The notes beneath the pieces were generated by a model. It worked only from the letters and a program-made list of their open reading frames with translations, was not told where the DNA came from and made no database searches. From Streptomyces xylophagus (GTDB taxonomy: Bacteria > Actinomycetota > Actinomycetes > Streptomycetales > Streptomycetaceae), in the NCBI RefSeq assembly GCF_000716435.1, contig NZ_JNWO01000021.1:1-64000 (forward strand): a stretch of 64,000 nucleotides of DNA. Reading direction: 5' to 3'. A program made the position numbers and the translations under genes. Each line of letters opens with the position of its first letter. The stretch's first letter is position 1. Below, piece by piece: positions 28,304 to 35,634 of the stretch.

Positions 28304-29305
28304 ATGACCTCGAACGACGCTCCCGCTTCCGGCGCACCGGCCGGCCGTCGGCGTGCGCTCGGGAAAGGGCCGGGTGCGGCGCCGGAGCCCGAGGTCGAGG
28401 CCGAGATCGTCGTGGCGGTGCCGGAGCCCGAGGTCGTCGTAGCAGAGCCCGAGGCGCCTGCTGAGGAACCCTCGCTCGAAGAACCCGATGACGGGGTCTT
28501 CAAGGTGCGGCTCGCCAACTTCGAGGGGCCCTTCGATCTGCTCCTCCAGTTGATCTCGAAGCACAAGCTCGATGTGACCGAGGTGGCGCTGTCCAAGGTC
28601 ACCGACGAGTTCATTGTGTACATCAGGGCGATGGGCCCCGACTGGGACCTGGACGAGACGACCGAATTCCTTGTCGTCGCGGCGACCCTGCTCGATCTGA
28701 AGGCGGCCCGGCTGTTGCCCGCCGCCGAGGTCGAGGACGAGGCCGACCTGGCGTTGCTGGAGGCCCGGGACCTGCTGTTCGCGCGGCTGTTGCAGTACCG
28801 GGCGTACAAGCAGATCGCCGACATCTTCAACCGGCGCCTCGACGAAGAAGCCCGGCGCTACCCCCGGACCGTCGGGCTCGAACCGCACCATGCCGAGCTG
28901 CTGCCCGAGGTCGTCATCCGCATCGGCCCGGAGGGCTTCGCCAGGCTCGCCGTGAAGGCGATGCAGCCCAGGCCCAAGCCGCAGGTGTACATCGACCACA
29001 TCCACGCGCCGCTCGTCAGTGTGCAGGAGCAGGCCGGGATTGTGGTCGCGCGGCTGCGGGAACTCGGCGAGGCCAGCTTCAGCGTGCTCGTCGACGACAC
29101 CGACGACACCCTGACCGTCGTAGCGAGGTTCCTGGCCCTGCTGGAGCTGTACCGGGAGAAGGCCGTCGCGCTGGACCAGGAGACCGCGCTCGGGGATCTG
29201 ATCGTGCGCTGGACCGGTGGGGAGGGGGAGGGTGAGCCCGTGGTCACGGACGAGTTCGACCGGCCGCCCGAGCCGCCCAAGGAGACCAAGGAGGAGTCGG
29301 CGTGA
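28304..29305 (+). CDS. scpA: Segregation and condensation protein A
   Basis: 333 residues. This is the kleisin subunit that links Smc heads and ScpB. The conserved N-terminal block VRLANFEGPFDLLLQLI starts near residue 68, followed by KHKLDVTEVALSKVTDEFI and TEFLVVAATLLDLKAARLLP. The C-terminal winged helix includes SFSVLVDD and VARFLALLELYREK. The first ~65 residues are an extra Pro/Glu/Val-rich extension, common in actinobacteria. It overlaps scpB by four bases (GTGA). Confidence 0.95.
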   Translation: MTSNDAPASGAPAGRRRALGKGPGAAPEPEVEAEIVVAVPEPEVVVAEPEAPAEEPSLEEPDDGVFKVRLANFEGPFDLLLQLISKHKLDVTEVALSKVTDEFIVYIRAMGPDWDLDETTEFLVVAATLLDLKAARLLPAAEVEDEADLALLEARDLLFARLLQYRAYKQIADIFNRRLDEEARRYPRTVGLEPHHAELLPEVVIRIGPEGFARLAVKAMQPRPKPQVYIDHIHAPLVSVQEQAGIVVARLRELGEASFSVLVDDTDDTLTVVARFLALLELYREKAVALDQETALGDLIVRWTGGEGEGEPVVTDEFDRPPEPPKETKEESA

Positions 29306-29958
29306 GCGAGGAGAGCACGGGCGTACCGGCGAGCCCGTCCGCTGTCGCGGATCTCGACCTCAAGCCCGCCCTGGAGGCCGTTCTCATGGTCGTGGACGAG
29401 CCCGCGACCGTGGAGCACCTCGCGAAAATACTCCAGCGGCCCAAACGGCGGATCGCGGACGCGTTGCGCGAGCTGGCCGACGAGTACACCGTCCAGGGGC
29501 GCGGTTTCGAGCTGCGGCTGATCGCCGGGGGCTGGCGTTTCTACTCCCGCCCGGAGTTCGCGCCGGCCGTCGAGGGCTTTGTCCTGGACGGGCAGCAGGC
29601 CCGGCTCACCCAGGCGGCGCTGGAGACCCTGGCGGTCGTCGCGTACCGCCAGCCGGTCAGCCGCAGCAGGGTCTCGATGGTCCGCGGAGTCAACTGCGAC
29701 GGTGTGATGCGCACCCTCTTGCAGCGGGGTCTGGTCGAGGAGGCGGGGACGGAACCCGAAACAGGTGCGATCCTGTACGTGACGACGAACTACTTTCTGG
29801 AGCGGATGGGCCTGCGAGGCCTGGACGAGCTCCCGGAGCTCGCGCCCTTCCTCCCTGAGGCTGAGGCGATCGAGGCGGAGACGCTGGAAGGGGTCCCGTC
29901 GTTCGATCCGGATGCACCGGATGCAGATGCAGACGAAACGACGACGACGGAACTTTGA
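29302..29958 (+). CDS. scpB: Segregation and condensation protein B
   Basis: 218 residues with two winged-helix domains. LKPALEAVLMVVDEPATVEH opens the first. LTQAALETLAVVAYRQPVSR and GLVEEAGTEPETGA (RG.V...G....PG-type) mark the second. It dimerises and binds the ScpA centre in the Smc complex. GTG 29302 overlaps the scpA stop. The stop TGA overlaps the ATG of the next gene by one base (TGATG), so all genes from 26571 to 31148 probably form one operon. Confidence 0.95.
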   Translation: MSEESTGVPASPSAVADLDLKPALEAVLMVVDEPATVEHLAKILQRPKRRIADALRELADEYTVQGRGFELRLIAGGWRFYSRPEFAPAVEGFVLDGQQARLTQAALETLAVVAYRQPVSRSRVSMVRGVNCDGVMRTLLQRGLVEEAGTEPETGAILYVTTNYFLERMGLRGLDELPELAPFLPEAEAIEAETLEGVPSFDPDAPDADADETTTTEL

Positions 29959-31148
29959 TGCGAAGCAGTGGCAGTGGCAGCAGTGGTGGCGGCGGTAGGA
30001 GCGGCGGGCGCGGCAACCCCCGCGGGACCGGCGGGGGCGGCAATCCTCGGGGTTCCGGTGGGGGCGGCGGCGGTCGTGGTTCCGGCGCGGGCAACTCCCG
30101 GGGCGCCGGTGGCGGCTCCCAGCCGAGGGGCGCGGCCGGCGCGGGAGGCCGTGACGACAAGCCGAAGCGTGCCGGAAAGCCGCGTCCCGAAGAGCGGCGC
30201 TACGACGTAGGCCCCACGGGATCCCACGAAGGTCCCAAGTCGGGGCGCGGTGCAGCGGCACGTGGCGGTGCCAAGGGCGGCCCCAAGCAGGGCCAGAGCA
30301 CCGGGCGCGGGCGCTGGGCGCCGGCGACCTCGCGTGAGTACGACGCGCGGGCCGAGGAGCGCAACCGGGAGCGGTACGCGGGCAAGAAGGACATCAAGCC
30401 GCCCAAGACCTTCCCGGGCGCCGAGCAGGAGGGCGAGCGGCTGCAGAAGGTCCTCGCGCGCGCGGGCTACGGCTCCCGGCGCTCCTGCGAGGAGCTGATC
30501 GAGCAGTCCCGGGTCGAGGTCAACGGCGAGATCGTGGTCGAGCAGGGTCTCCGGGTCGACCCGGAGCACGACGAGATCAAGGTCGACGGGCTGACGGTGG
30601 CGACGCAGTCGTACCAGTTCTTCTCGTTGAACAAGCCCGCCGGTGTCGTGGCCACGATGGAGGACCCCGAGGGCCGGCAGTGCCTCGGCGACTACGTCAC
30701 CAACCGGGAGACGCGTCTTTTCCACGTCGGGCGGCTCGACACCGAGACCGAGGGTGTGATTCTGCTCACCAATCACGGCGAGCTGGCGCACCGTCTGACC
30801 CACCCCAAGTACGGCGTGAAGAAGACCTACCTCGCGCACATCGTGGGCCCGATCCCGCGCGATCTGGGCAAGCAGCTCAAGGACGGCATCCAGCTGGAGG
30901 ACGGGTACGCGCGTGCGGACCACTTCCGTGTCGTCGAGCAGACCGGCAAGAACTACCTGGTCGAGGTGACCCTCCACGAGGGCCGCAAGCACATCGTCCG
31001 CCGCATGCTCGCGGAGGCCGGGTTCCCGGTCGACAAGCTGGTCCGCGTCTCCTTCGGTCCGATCACCCTGGGCGACCAGAAGTCGGGCTGGCTGCGACGG
31101 CTGTCGAACACCGAGGTCGGCATGCTGATGCAGGAAGTCGATCTCTAA
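29958..31148 (+). CDS. RsuA/RluB-type pseudouridine synthase with Gly-rich N-terminus
   Basis: 396 residues. It isomerises a uridine in rRNA (RluB-type 23S or RsuA-type 16S; not decidable). Residues 1-140 are Gly/Ser/Arg-rich and disordered. An S4 domain at ~160-205 starts RLQKVLARAGYGSRRSCEEL. The catalytic motif GRLDTETEGVILLTNHGELA contains the essential Asp near residue 260. Linkage to scpAB is common in bacteria. ATG 29958 shares its A with the scpB stop. A GC-rich hairpin follows the gene. Confidence 0.93.
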   Translation: MRSSGSGSSGGGGRSGGRGNPRGTGGGGNPRGSGGGGGGRGSGAGNSRGAGGGSQPRGAAGAGGRDDKPKRAGKPRPEERRYDVGPTGSHEGPKSGRGAAARGGAKGGPKQGQSTGRGRWAPATSREYDARAEERNRERYAGKKDIKPPKTFPGAEQEGERLQKVLARAGYGSRRSCEELIEQSRVEVNGEIVVEQGLRVDPEHDEIKVDGLTVATQSYQFFSLNKPAGVVATMEDPEGRQCLGDYVTNRETRLFHVGRLDTETEGVILLTNHGELAHRLTHPKYGVKKTYLAHIVGPIPRDLGKQLKDGIQLEDGYARADHFRVVEQTGKNYLVEVTLHEGRKHIVRRMLAEAGFPVDKLVRVSFGPITLGDQKSGWLRRLSNTEVGMLMQEVDL

Positions 31149-31163
31149 AACAGCGTTGCGAGT

Positions 31164-31206
31164 GCGGCCGGTTCCGGGTTTCTCCGGGGCCGGCCGCTTC
31201 GTTTTC
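31164..31206 (+). terminator. Terminator of the parA-scpAB-pseudouridine synthase operon
   Basis: GCGGCCGG (31164-31171) pairs with CCGGCCGC (31190-31197). The stem extends inward through two G-T and two C-G pairs. It is followed by TTCGTTTTC. It lies 15 bases after the stop at 31148. Confidence 0.82.
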
Positions 31207-31257
31207 GTCGTCTCGTTCTTGTCGGGTGCGGGGGGTTGTGCCGAGGCGCGTTCACTC

Positions 31258-31280
31258 TTTATGGTCGAACTGACTATTAA
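31258..31280. promoter_or_regulatory. Candidate NrtR operator overlapping the promoter
   Basis: An imperfect palindrome, TTTATGGTC-N5-GACTATTAA, with 7 of 9 positions matching between arms. It ends 14 bases before ATG 31295. TTCACT (31251-31256) and CTATTA (31274-31279), 17 bases apart, can serve as -35 and -10, so a bound repressor would block them. NrtR sites are AT-rich palindromes of about this length; assignment to NrtR is inference from position. Confidence 0.6.
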
Positions 31281-31294
31281 CGGGGTGGATCACC

Positions 31295-32023
31295 ATGACC
31301 GCAACACCGGCCTACGACAAGTACGCCTTCGAACCTTTCGCCGTCACCGCCGACCTCGCCGTCCTCACGATCCGCGCGGGCGCCCTGCATGTGCTGCTCG
31401 TCGAGCGCGGACAGGAGCCGTATGCCGGGCACTGGGCGTTGCCCGGCGGCTTCGTCGCGCCCGACGAGTCCGCGGAGACCGCCGCCCGGCGTGAACTCGC
31501 CGAGGAGACCGGCCTGTTGGATGTCTCAGGGCTGCATCTGGAGCAGCTGCGCACCTACAGCGAGCCCGACCGCGACCCCCGGATGCGGGTCGTCACCGTC
31601 GCCTTCGCCGCACTGCTGCCGGACCCGCCCGAGCCGCACGCGGGCAGCGACGCGGCGCAGGCGCGCTGGCTGCCGTACGACTCGCTCGGGCCGTTGGCCT
31701 TCGACCACGACCGGATTCTGGCCGACGCGCACGAACGGGTGGGCGCCAAGCTGGAGTACAGCTGCCTCGCCACCGCGTTCTGCCCGCCGGAGTTCACGCT
31801 GGGGGAGCTGCAACAGGTCTACGAGACCGTGTGGGGCAGAGAGTTGGACCGCCCCAACTTCCGTCGCAAAGTGCTCGCCACGCCCGGGTTTGTCGAACCG
31901 GTGCTCGGCGGCGCCAAGTTGACCGGTGGCCGAGGGAAACCGGCCGCGCTGTACCGCGCCGGGACCGCCACCGCCCTGTACCCGCCCCTGCTCCGGCCGA
32001 CTCGGGAAGGAAGTCCCGCATGA
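31295..32023 (+). CDS. nrtR: NrtR-type Nudix/winged-helix regulator of NAD metabolism
   Basis: 242 residues. The N-terminal Nudix-like domain is followed by a winged helix (~160-225: [20 protein letters not shown], then NFRRKVL). This is the NrtR architecture: repressors of NAD biosynthesis or salvage genes that release DNA on binding ADP-ribose. The Nudix box at 52-74 is intact (G52, E58, R66, E67, E70, E71, G73), whereas many NrtR proteins have lost it, so hydrolase activity is possible. A palindrome lies on its promoter. ATG 31295 overlaps downstream into the ADP-ribosylglycohydrolase (ATGA). An alternative reading is a plain Nudix hydrolase. Confidence 0.85.
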   Translation: MTATPAYDKYAFEPFAVTADLAVLTIRAGALHVLLVERGQEPYAGHWALPGGFVAPDESAETAARRELAEETGLLDVSGLHLEQLRTYSEPDRDPRMRVVTVAFAALLPDPPEPHAGSDAAQARWLPYDSLGPLAFDHDRILADAHERVGAKLEYSCLATAFCPPEFTLGELQQVYETVWGRELDRPNFRRKVLATPGFVEPVLGGAKLTGGRGKPAALYRAGTATALYPPLLRPTREGSPA

Positions 32024-33042
32024 CCACGACCACCGTCCGCAAGCGTGCCGCCACGGGAGCCCTGGTGGGGCTCGCCCTCGGGGACGCGCTCGGCTTCCCC
32101 ACCGAGTTCAACGACGTGCCCGGCATCCTCGCCAAGTGCGGTCCCTGGCGGGAGATGGAGCTGCCGAGGCCGGCGATCGTCACCGACGACACGCAGATGA
32201 CACTGGCGTTGGGGCGGGGACTGCGAACTGCCATGGACCGGGGGCTGCTTGGCCCCAAGCGGATGGAACGGCCGGTGCGCGAGGAGTTCGTGGACTGGTA
32301 CCAGTCGCCGGACAACAACCGTGCCCCCGGCCGGACTTGCCTCGTCGCGTGCAACCTGCTGAAGACCGAGGGGCGGGTGTGGCAGGACGCCAGTCAGATC
32401 GGCTCGAAGGGCTGCGGGGCCAACATGCGGGTCGCGCCGGTCGGGCTCGTCCCCGGGCTGAGCGACGAACAGCGGTCCGGCGCCGCCCAGTTGCAGTCCG
32501 CGCTGACCCACGGTCACCCGACCGCCCTCGCCGCGTCCGACCTCACCGCGCACGCCGTACGGCTGCTCGCGCAGGGCGCCGAACCGACCGGGCTGGTGGG
32601 GCTGCTGCGGTCGTACGCCCTCGAGAACCGCACCCGGTATCACGAGCGTTGGCTCGGCGACCTGTGGACGCGGAGCCAGGACCCCACGCCCGAGCACTTC
32701 ATCGCGCGCGGCTGGGACGAGTGCCTGGAGATCCTGGGCCGACTCCAGGACGCCGTACGCACCGTCTCCCCGGAGACCGACCCGTGCCTGGCCACTGGCG
32801 CGGGCTGGATCGCCGAAGAGGCCCTGGCGACCGGCCTGTTGTGTTTCCTCCTCTTCGTCGACGAGCCGGTGACCGCGTTGCGCCGCGCGGCCTGCACGTC
32901 CGGTGACTCGGACTCGATCGCCTGTCTCACGGGGGCGTTCGCGGGGGCGTATCTGGGGGCGGACGCGTGGCCGCAGGAATGGGCCGAGCGGATCGAGTAC
33001 CGGGGGGAGCTGCTGGCGCTCGGGGCGCTCTGGGACGCCTGA
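32020..33042 (+). CDS. ADP-ribosylglycohydrolase
   Basis: 340 residues, DraG/ARH fold. [18 protein letters not shown] and [15 protein letters not shown] give the first metal-binding set. [20 protein letters not shown] near the C-terminus gives the second Asp pair. It removes ADP-ribose from proteins or other acceptors, releasing free ADP-ribose, which is the ligand of NrtR. The start overlaps the nrtR stop by four bases, with GGAAGGAAG upstream, so the two are co-expressed. The target of the ADP-ribosylation is unknown. Confidence 0.92.
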   Translation: MTTTTVRKRAATGALVGLALGDALGFPTEFNDVPGILAKCGPWREMELPRPAIVTDDTQMTLALGRGLRTAMDRGLLGPKRMERPVREEFVDWYQSPDNNRAPGRTCLVACNLLKTEGRVWQDASQIGSKGCGANMRVAPVGLVPGLSDEQRSGAAQLQSALTHGHPTALAASDLTAHAVRLLAQGAEPTGLVGLLRSYALENRTRYHERWLGDLWTRSQDPTPEHFIARGWDECLEILGRLQDAVRTVSPETDPCLATGAGWIAEEALATGLLCFLLFVDEPVTALRRAACTSGDSDSIACLTGAFAGAYLGADAWPQEWAERIEYRGELLALGALWDA

Positions 33043-33104
33043 CGCATTGTGGCGGCGTCTGACATGGATGGACGTTGTCATGCGGTGGGGTTACCGTGGC
33101 AGAC

Positions 33105-33428
33105 ATGGGTGAGGCGAAGCGCAGGCGAGTGCCGGTCCGGGAGCTGTCCCGGCACACCGCGGCTCTGCTGGACGCCGTGGCGGCGGGTGAGTCGATCGAG
33201 GTCACTCGGGACGGTGTGCCGGTCGCCATACTGTCTCCGCTGGAGCCGGCGGAACGGGACATCCGTGCCGCGATCGCCATCGGCCTGCTCGATGCCTCGG
33301 TCATGGACGAGGGGCACGGTGTCGAGGCCGTCGACGCGCTGGAGCGGCTGCGCGCGGTCAGGCGGGACGCGGAAGGACGCGGCCCCACCGCGGAATTGCT
33401 CGCTCAGCGCGAGGAGGAGACGCGGTGA
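33105..33428 (+). CDS. Phd/YefM-type antitoxin
   Basis: 107 residues. The N-terminal RRRVPVRELSRHTAALLDAV and VTRDGVPVAILSPL form the Phd/YefM dimer and DNA-binding fold; the C-terminal helices (~60-107) would wrap the toxin. TACCGT at 33092-33097 ends seven bases before ATG 33105, suggesting a leaderless start. GTG 33096 with GGTGGGG upstream is an alternative. TGACA-N11-TGTCA at 33060-33080 is a possible autoregulatory site. It overlaps the toxin start by four bases (GTGA). Confidence 0.85.
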   Translation: MGEAKRRRVPVRELSRHTAALLDAVAAGESIEVTRDGVPVAILSPLEPAERDIRAAIAIGLLDASVMDEGHGVEAVDALERLRAVRRDAEGRGPTAELLAQREEETR

Positions 33429-33835
33429 CGCTGCTCTACCTCGACGCATCGGCGATCGCCAAGCTGCTGCGGGCGGAGGCGGAGACCGCCGCGCTGGAGC
33501 GATGGATCGGACAGCACGGCGGAATGCGTCGTGTCGTCACGTGCGACCTGGCGCAGACTGAGGTGCGGCGGCTGCTGCATCGGCTCGGCGCGGACGAGGT
33601 GGAGTGATCGGCTGCGGACGCCCTACTGAACGCCATCGCGCGTGTTCGTCTCACGCCTGAACTGATGCTGGAAGCGGGGGAGTTGGCGCCGGGCACCGCG
33701 CTGCGCAGCCTCGACGCGATCCACACCGTGGCGGCGCTCAAACTCGGTCGCGGCGTCAGCTGGTTCGTGACGTACGACAAACGCCAGGGCGAAGCCGCCG
33801 CCGACGCGGGGCTGCCGGTGACGTCACCCCGATAG
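33425..33835 (+). pseudogene. VapC-like PIN-domain toxin interrupted by an in-frame TGA
   Basis: Reading from GTG 33425 in one frame to TAG 33835 gives 136 codons with a single TGA at 33605-33607 (codon 61). All four PIN acids are encoded: Asp7 (LYLDASAIAKLL), Glu46 (DLAQTEVRRLL), Asp97 (LRSLDAIHTVAALKL) and Asp118 (WFVTYDKRQGE). The last two lie after the TGA. The open product is only 60 residues and lacks half the active site. One substitution (for example CGA to TGA) explains it. No start codon lies just after the stop. The last 12 bases overlap the convergent nucleotidyltransferase gene. Confidence 0.88.
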
Positions 33836-34516
33836 GGCGTCGGTGGACGCGCGCCGGACCCGGATCAGGAAGTCCTCCACGCGGTGCCGGTCCGGCTCTG
33901 CCGGGAGTGGGCTGTGGGTGGCCGCCTCGTCCGTCTCCGTGGCCAGGCGGGTCATCCAGGACTCGACCTGCGGCCAGGGGACTTCGCCGCGTTTGACGGA
34001 CAACAGGGGGGCGCGCTGGTCGCCCACGTCGATCGTCAGGGTGCCCGTGCGGAGTATGTCGCGGGCGCTCATCAGGAGGCGGAGCAGGTGCATCGCGTGC
34101 TTCCAGCGCGGGGCGCCGTGCGTGCGGATGTCGGCTTCCAGCTTCTTGCGCTGGCCCAACGCGTAGCGCGTGAACGTCTCGTGGACCTGGCGGGAGAGGA
34201 ACGCGCCGCGCAGGGCGAGGAGTTCGCGGCCTGTGGCGTCGACGTGCTCGACGAGGGGGGAGTGGAGGCACTCCAGGATGTTGGGGTTCGCGCGCAGGGC
34301 CAGTTCGCAGAAGCGCTCCAGCTCCCAGCTGAACTGCTCCTCCGCCGGGCCCTCCACATGCGTCGGCGGCTTCTCGAAACGCCAGAAGAGCGGGGTGGGG
34401 GCCACGAACACACCCCGGCGGTCCGTGTCGCTGCCGTCCGTCGCCAGGCCGAAGGCGCGCGAACCCATCACGCAGGCGTAGATCGTGTGGTCGCGGACCA
34501 GGGACTCGGGGTGCAT
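33824..34516 (-). CDS. Nucleotidyltransferase, YcgL/COG3541 type
   Basis: 230 residues. MGSRAFGLATDGSDTDRRGV is the pol-beta-type GS...DxD motif that binds Mg-NTP. LRANPNILECLHSP and WKHAMHLLRLL fit the COG3541 family. The substrate is unknown. There is no recognisable Shine-Dalgarno sequence before ATG 34516. It begins 21 bases after the Rieske gene stop on the same strand and may be the last gene of that operon. Its 3' end overlaps the toxin pseudogene by 12 bases on the opposite strand. Confidence 0.85.
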   Translation of the reverse strand: MHPESLVRDHTIYACVMGSRAFGLATDGSDTDRRGVFVAPTPLFWRFEKPPTHVEGPAEEQFSWELERFCELALRANPNILECLHSPLVEHVDATGRELLALRGAFLSRQVHETFTRYALGQRKKLEADIRTHGAPRWKHAMHLLRLLMSARDILRTGTLTIDVGDQRAPLLSVKRGEVPWPQVESWMTRLATETDEAATHSPLPAEPDRHRVEDFLIRVRRASTDALSG

Positions 34517-34537
34517 TCCGGGAGCGTACGCGGCAGT

Positions 34538-34960
34538 TCACGCCAGGCGGATCGAATTTCCCTCCACCGTGATCTGCTCCGCCGGCAGCGGTTTCGGTGC
34601 CGGACCGCCCGCGACCGAACCGTCCGCGATGTGGAACTTGCTGCCGTGGCACGGGCAGTTGATCGTGCCGTTCGCGACTGCGCTCACCGTGCAGCCCTGG
34701 TGGGTGCAGATCGCCGAGAAGGCCTTGAACTCGTCCTTCTTCGGCTGGGTCACCACGACCTTCTGGTCCTTGAGGATCTTGCCGCCGCCGACCGGGATGT
34801 CGGACGTCTTCGCCAACTCCTGGCCGCCGGACGCCTTCACGGACGACGAACCCGAGGAGTCGTTGCTGTCGCCGTACTTGCTGCATCCCGCGGTGAGCGC
34901 GGCGGCCGCGGCGGCCGCACCTGTGGCGAGGACCGTGCGGCGCGTCGAGCTGTCGGTCAT
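34538..34960 (-). CDS. Tat-exported Rieske [2Fe-2S] lipoprotein
   Basis: 140 residues. The twin-arginine signal STRRTVLATG (Arg7-Arg8) ends in LTAGC with a lipobox Cys25. The Rieske cluster ligands are CTHQGC and CPCHGSKFH; the extra Cys in each gives the disulfide of high-potential Rieske proteins. It should carry electrons on the outer face of the membrane. It lies downstream of a membrane protein with several His residues in its helices. Its start ATG 34960 overlaps the stop of the last mini-ORF in the chain described for 34957-35051, with GGAG about eight bases upstream. Confidence 0.92.
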   Translation of the reverse strand: MTDSSTRRTVLATGAAAAAAALTAGCSKYGDSNDSSGSSSVKASGGQELAKTSDIPVGGGKILKDQKVVVTQPKKDEFKAFSAICTHQGCTVSAVANGTINCPCHGSKFHIADGSVAGGPAPKPLPAEQITVEGNSIRLA

Positions 34961-35032
34961 GTGGTCACTCCGAAGGGGGTCGTCATGTGGTCACTGCGAC
35001 GGTGGTCACGCGGTCGCTACGACGGTGGTCAT
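34957..35032 (-). other. Chain of three stop/start-coupled mini-ORFs
   Basis: On the minus strand the stop of the upstream membrane-protein gene (35031-35029) overlaps ATG 35032. That ATG opens MTTVVATA, whose stop overlaps GTG 35009. That GTG opens VTTVAVTT, whose stop overlaps ATG 34986. That ATG opens MTTPFGVTT, whose stop overlaps ATG 34960 of the Rieske gene. Every junction is a 4-nt ATGA or GTGA overlap. The unit step is 23 (27 minus 4), and the last is 26 (30 minus 4), so the 3-base insertion keeps the chain intact. The peptides are probably by-products of relay reinitiation. Confidence 0.75.
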
Positions 35033-35051
35033 GTCGTCACTCCGACGGTGC
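34957..35051. repeat. Four copies of a 23-bp tandem repeat
   Basis: Copies at 34957-34979, 34983-35005, 35006-35028 and 35029-35051, with consensus TCATGTGGTCACTCCGACGG plus TGG. Three extra bases (34980-34982) follow the first copy. Divergence is at most six bases between copies. On the minus strand each copy carries GGAGTGACCACATGA or a variant, that is, a stop codon overlapping a start codon. Confidence 0.92.
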
Positions 35052-35607
35052 GGAAGAACCAGAGGGCGGATGTCAGCCAGAGCAGGGTGAGAGCGGTGAA
35101 CACCAGTCCGCCGACGACCGGCAGCAGCCAGCCGGGCAGCCGCTCCGAGCGGAGCAGCAGCATCTTGGCACTGAAGGCACCGAAGAACGCGCACCCCAGG
35201 AGGGAATGCCACATCACGCGTGTCGAGTACGTCTGGTAGCCGAACGCGTAGAGGCAGTGCACCGCGACCGGCACCGCCACCAGGAACGCGATCCGCCCCG
35301 ACCAGCGGTGCAGCGTCGCCGACCAACTCGGGCCGGGCAGCTTGCCGTAGACCATGAAGGCGGAGACGACCTGGACGAGGGCGAAGAAGAACGCGGTCGT
35401 CGCGAGCCAGGACTTCACCGCGCCCGTGCTGCTGAAGCCGGCGAGGTTGAAGGCGGTGCCCGCCGGGTCGTGGACCTTGCCGTAGACGCCGAGGCCGACG
35501 GCCACGGCCGCTGCCACCAGGGCCGGGACCAGATAGCGGGCGGGGCTGTCGCGGTGGCGTGGGGGTGGGGGGTAGGACTGGGTGGCGGCGTTCGGGTCGG
35601 CGGTCAT
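35029..35607 (-). CDS. Six-helix membrane protein (DUF6529-like), possible heme-binding
   Basis: 192 residues with about six hydrophobic helices after a Pro-rich start. His residues sit in or at the ends of helices: LHRWSGRIAFL, AVPVAVHCLYAFG and MWHSLLGCAFFG. This pattern recalls cytochrome b561 or ferric-reductase-like heme proteins, but no CxxCH or known signature is present. I believe it is the family called DUF6529 in Streptomyces. ATG 35607 has GGGAG six bases upstream. It lies between a secreted protein gene (27 bases upstream) and the Rieske gene, so a small membrane electron-transfer unit is the likely context. Confidence 0.8.
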   Translation of the reverse strand: MTADPNAATQSYPPPPRHRDSPARYLVPALVAAAVAVGLGVYGKVHDPAGTAFNLAGFSSTGAVKSWLATTAFFFALVQVVSAFMVYGKLPGPSWSATLHRWSGRIAFLVAVPVAVHCLYAFGYQTYSTRVMWHSLLGCAFFGAFSAKMLLLRSERLPGWLLPVVGGLVFTALTLLWLTSALWFFRTVGVTT

Positions 35608-35634
35608 GATCGGCTCCCTGAGGCGGATGGTGGG

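Noticed and set aside
33605..33607. Selenocysteine as an explanation of the TGA in the PIN toxin
   Set aside because: The codon is not at an active-site position, no suitable stem-loop is evident right after it, and PIN toxins are not known selenoproteins.
34485..35239. Plus-strand frames across the Rieske and membrane-protein genes
   Set aside because: They are antisense to genes with clear Tat, Rieske and membrane features; no domain or ribosome site supports them.
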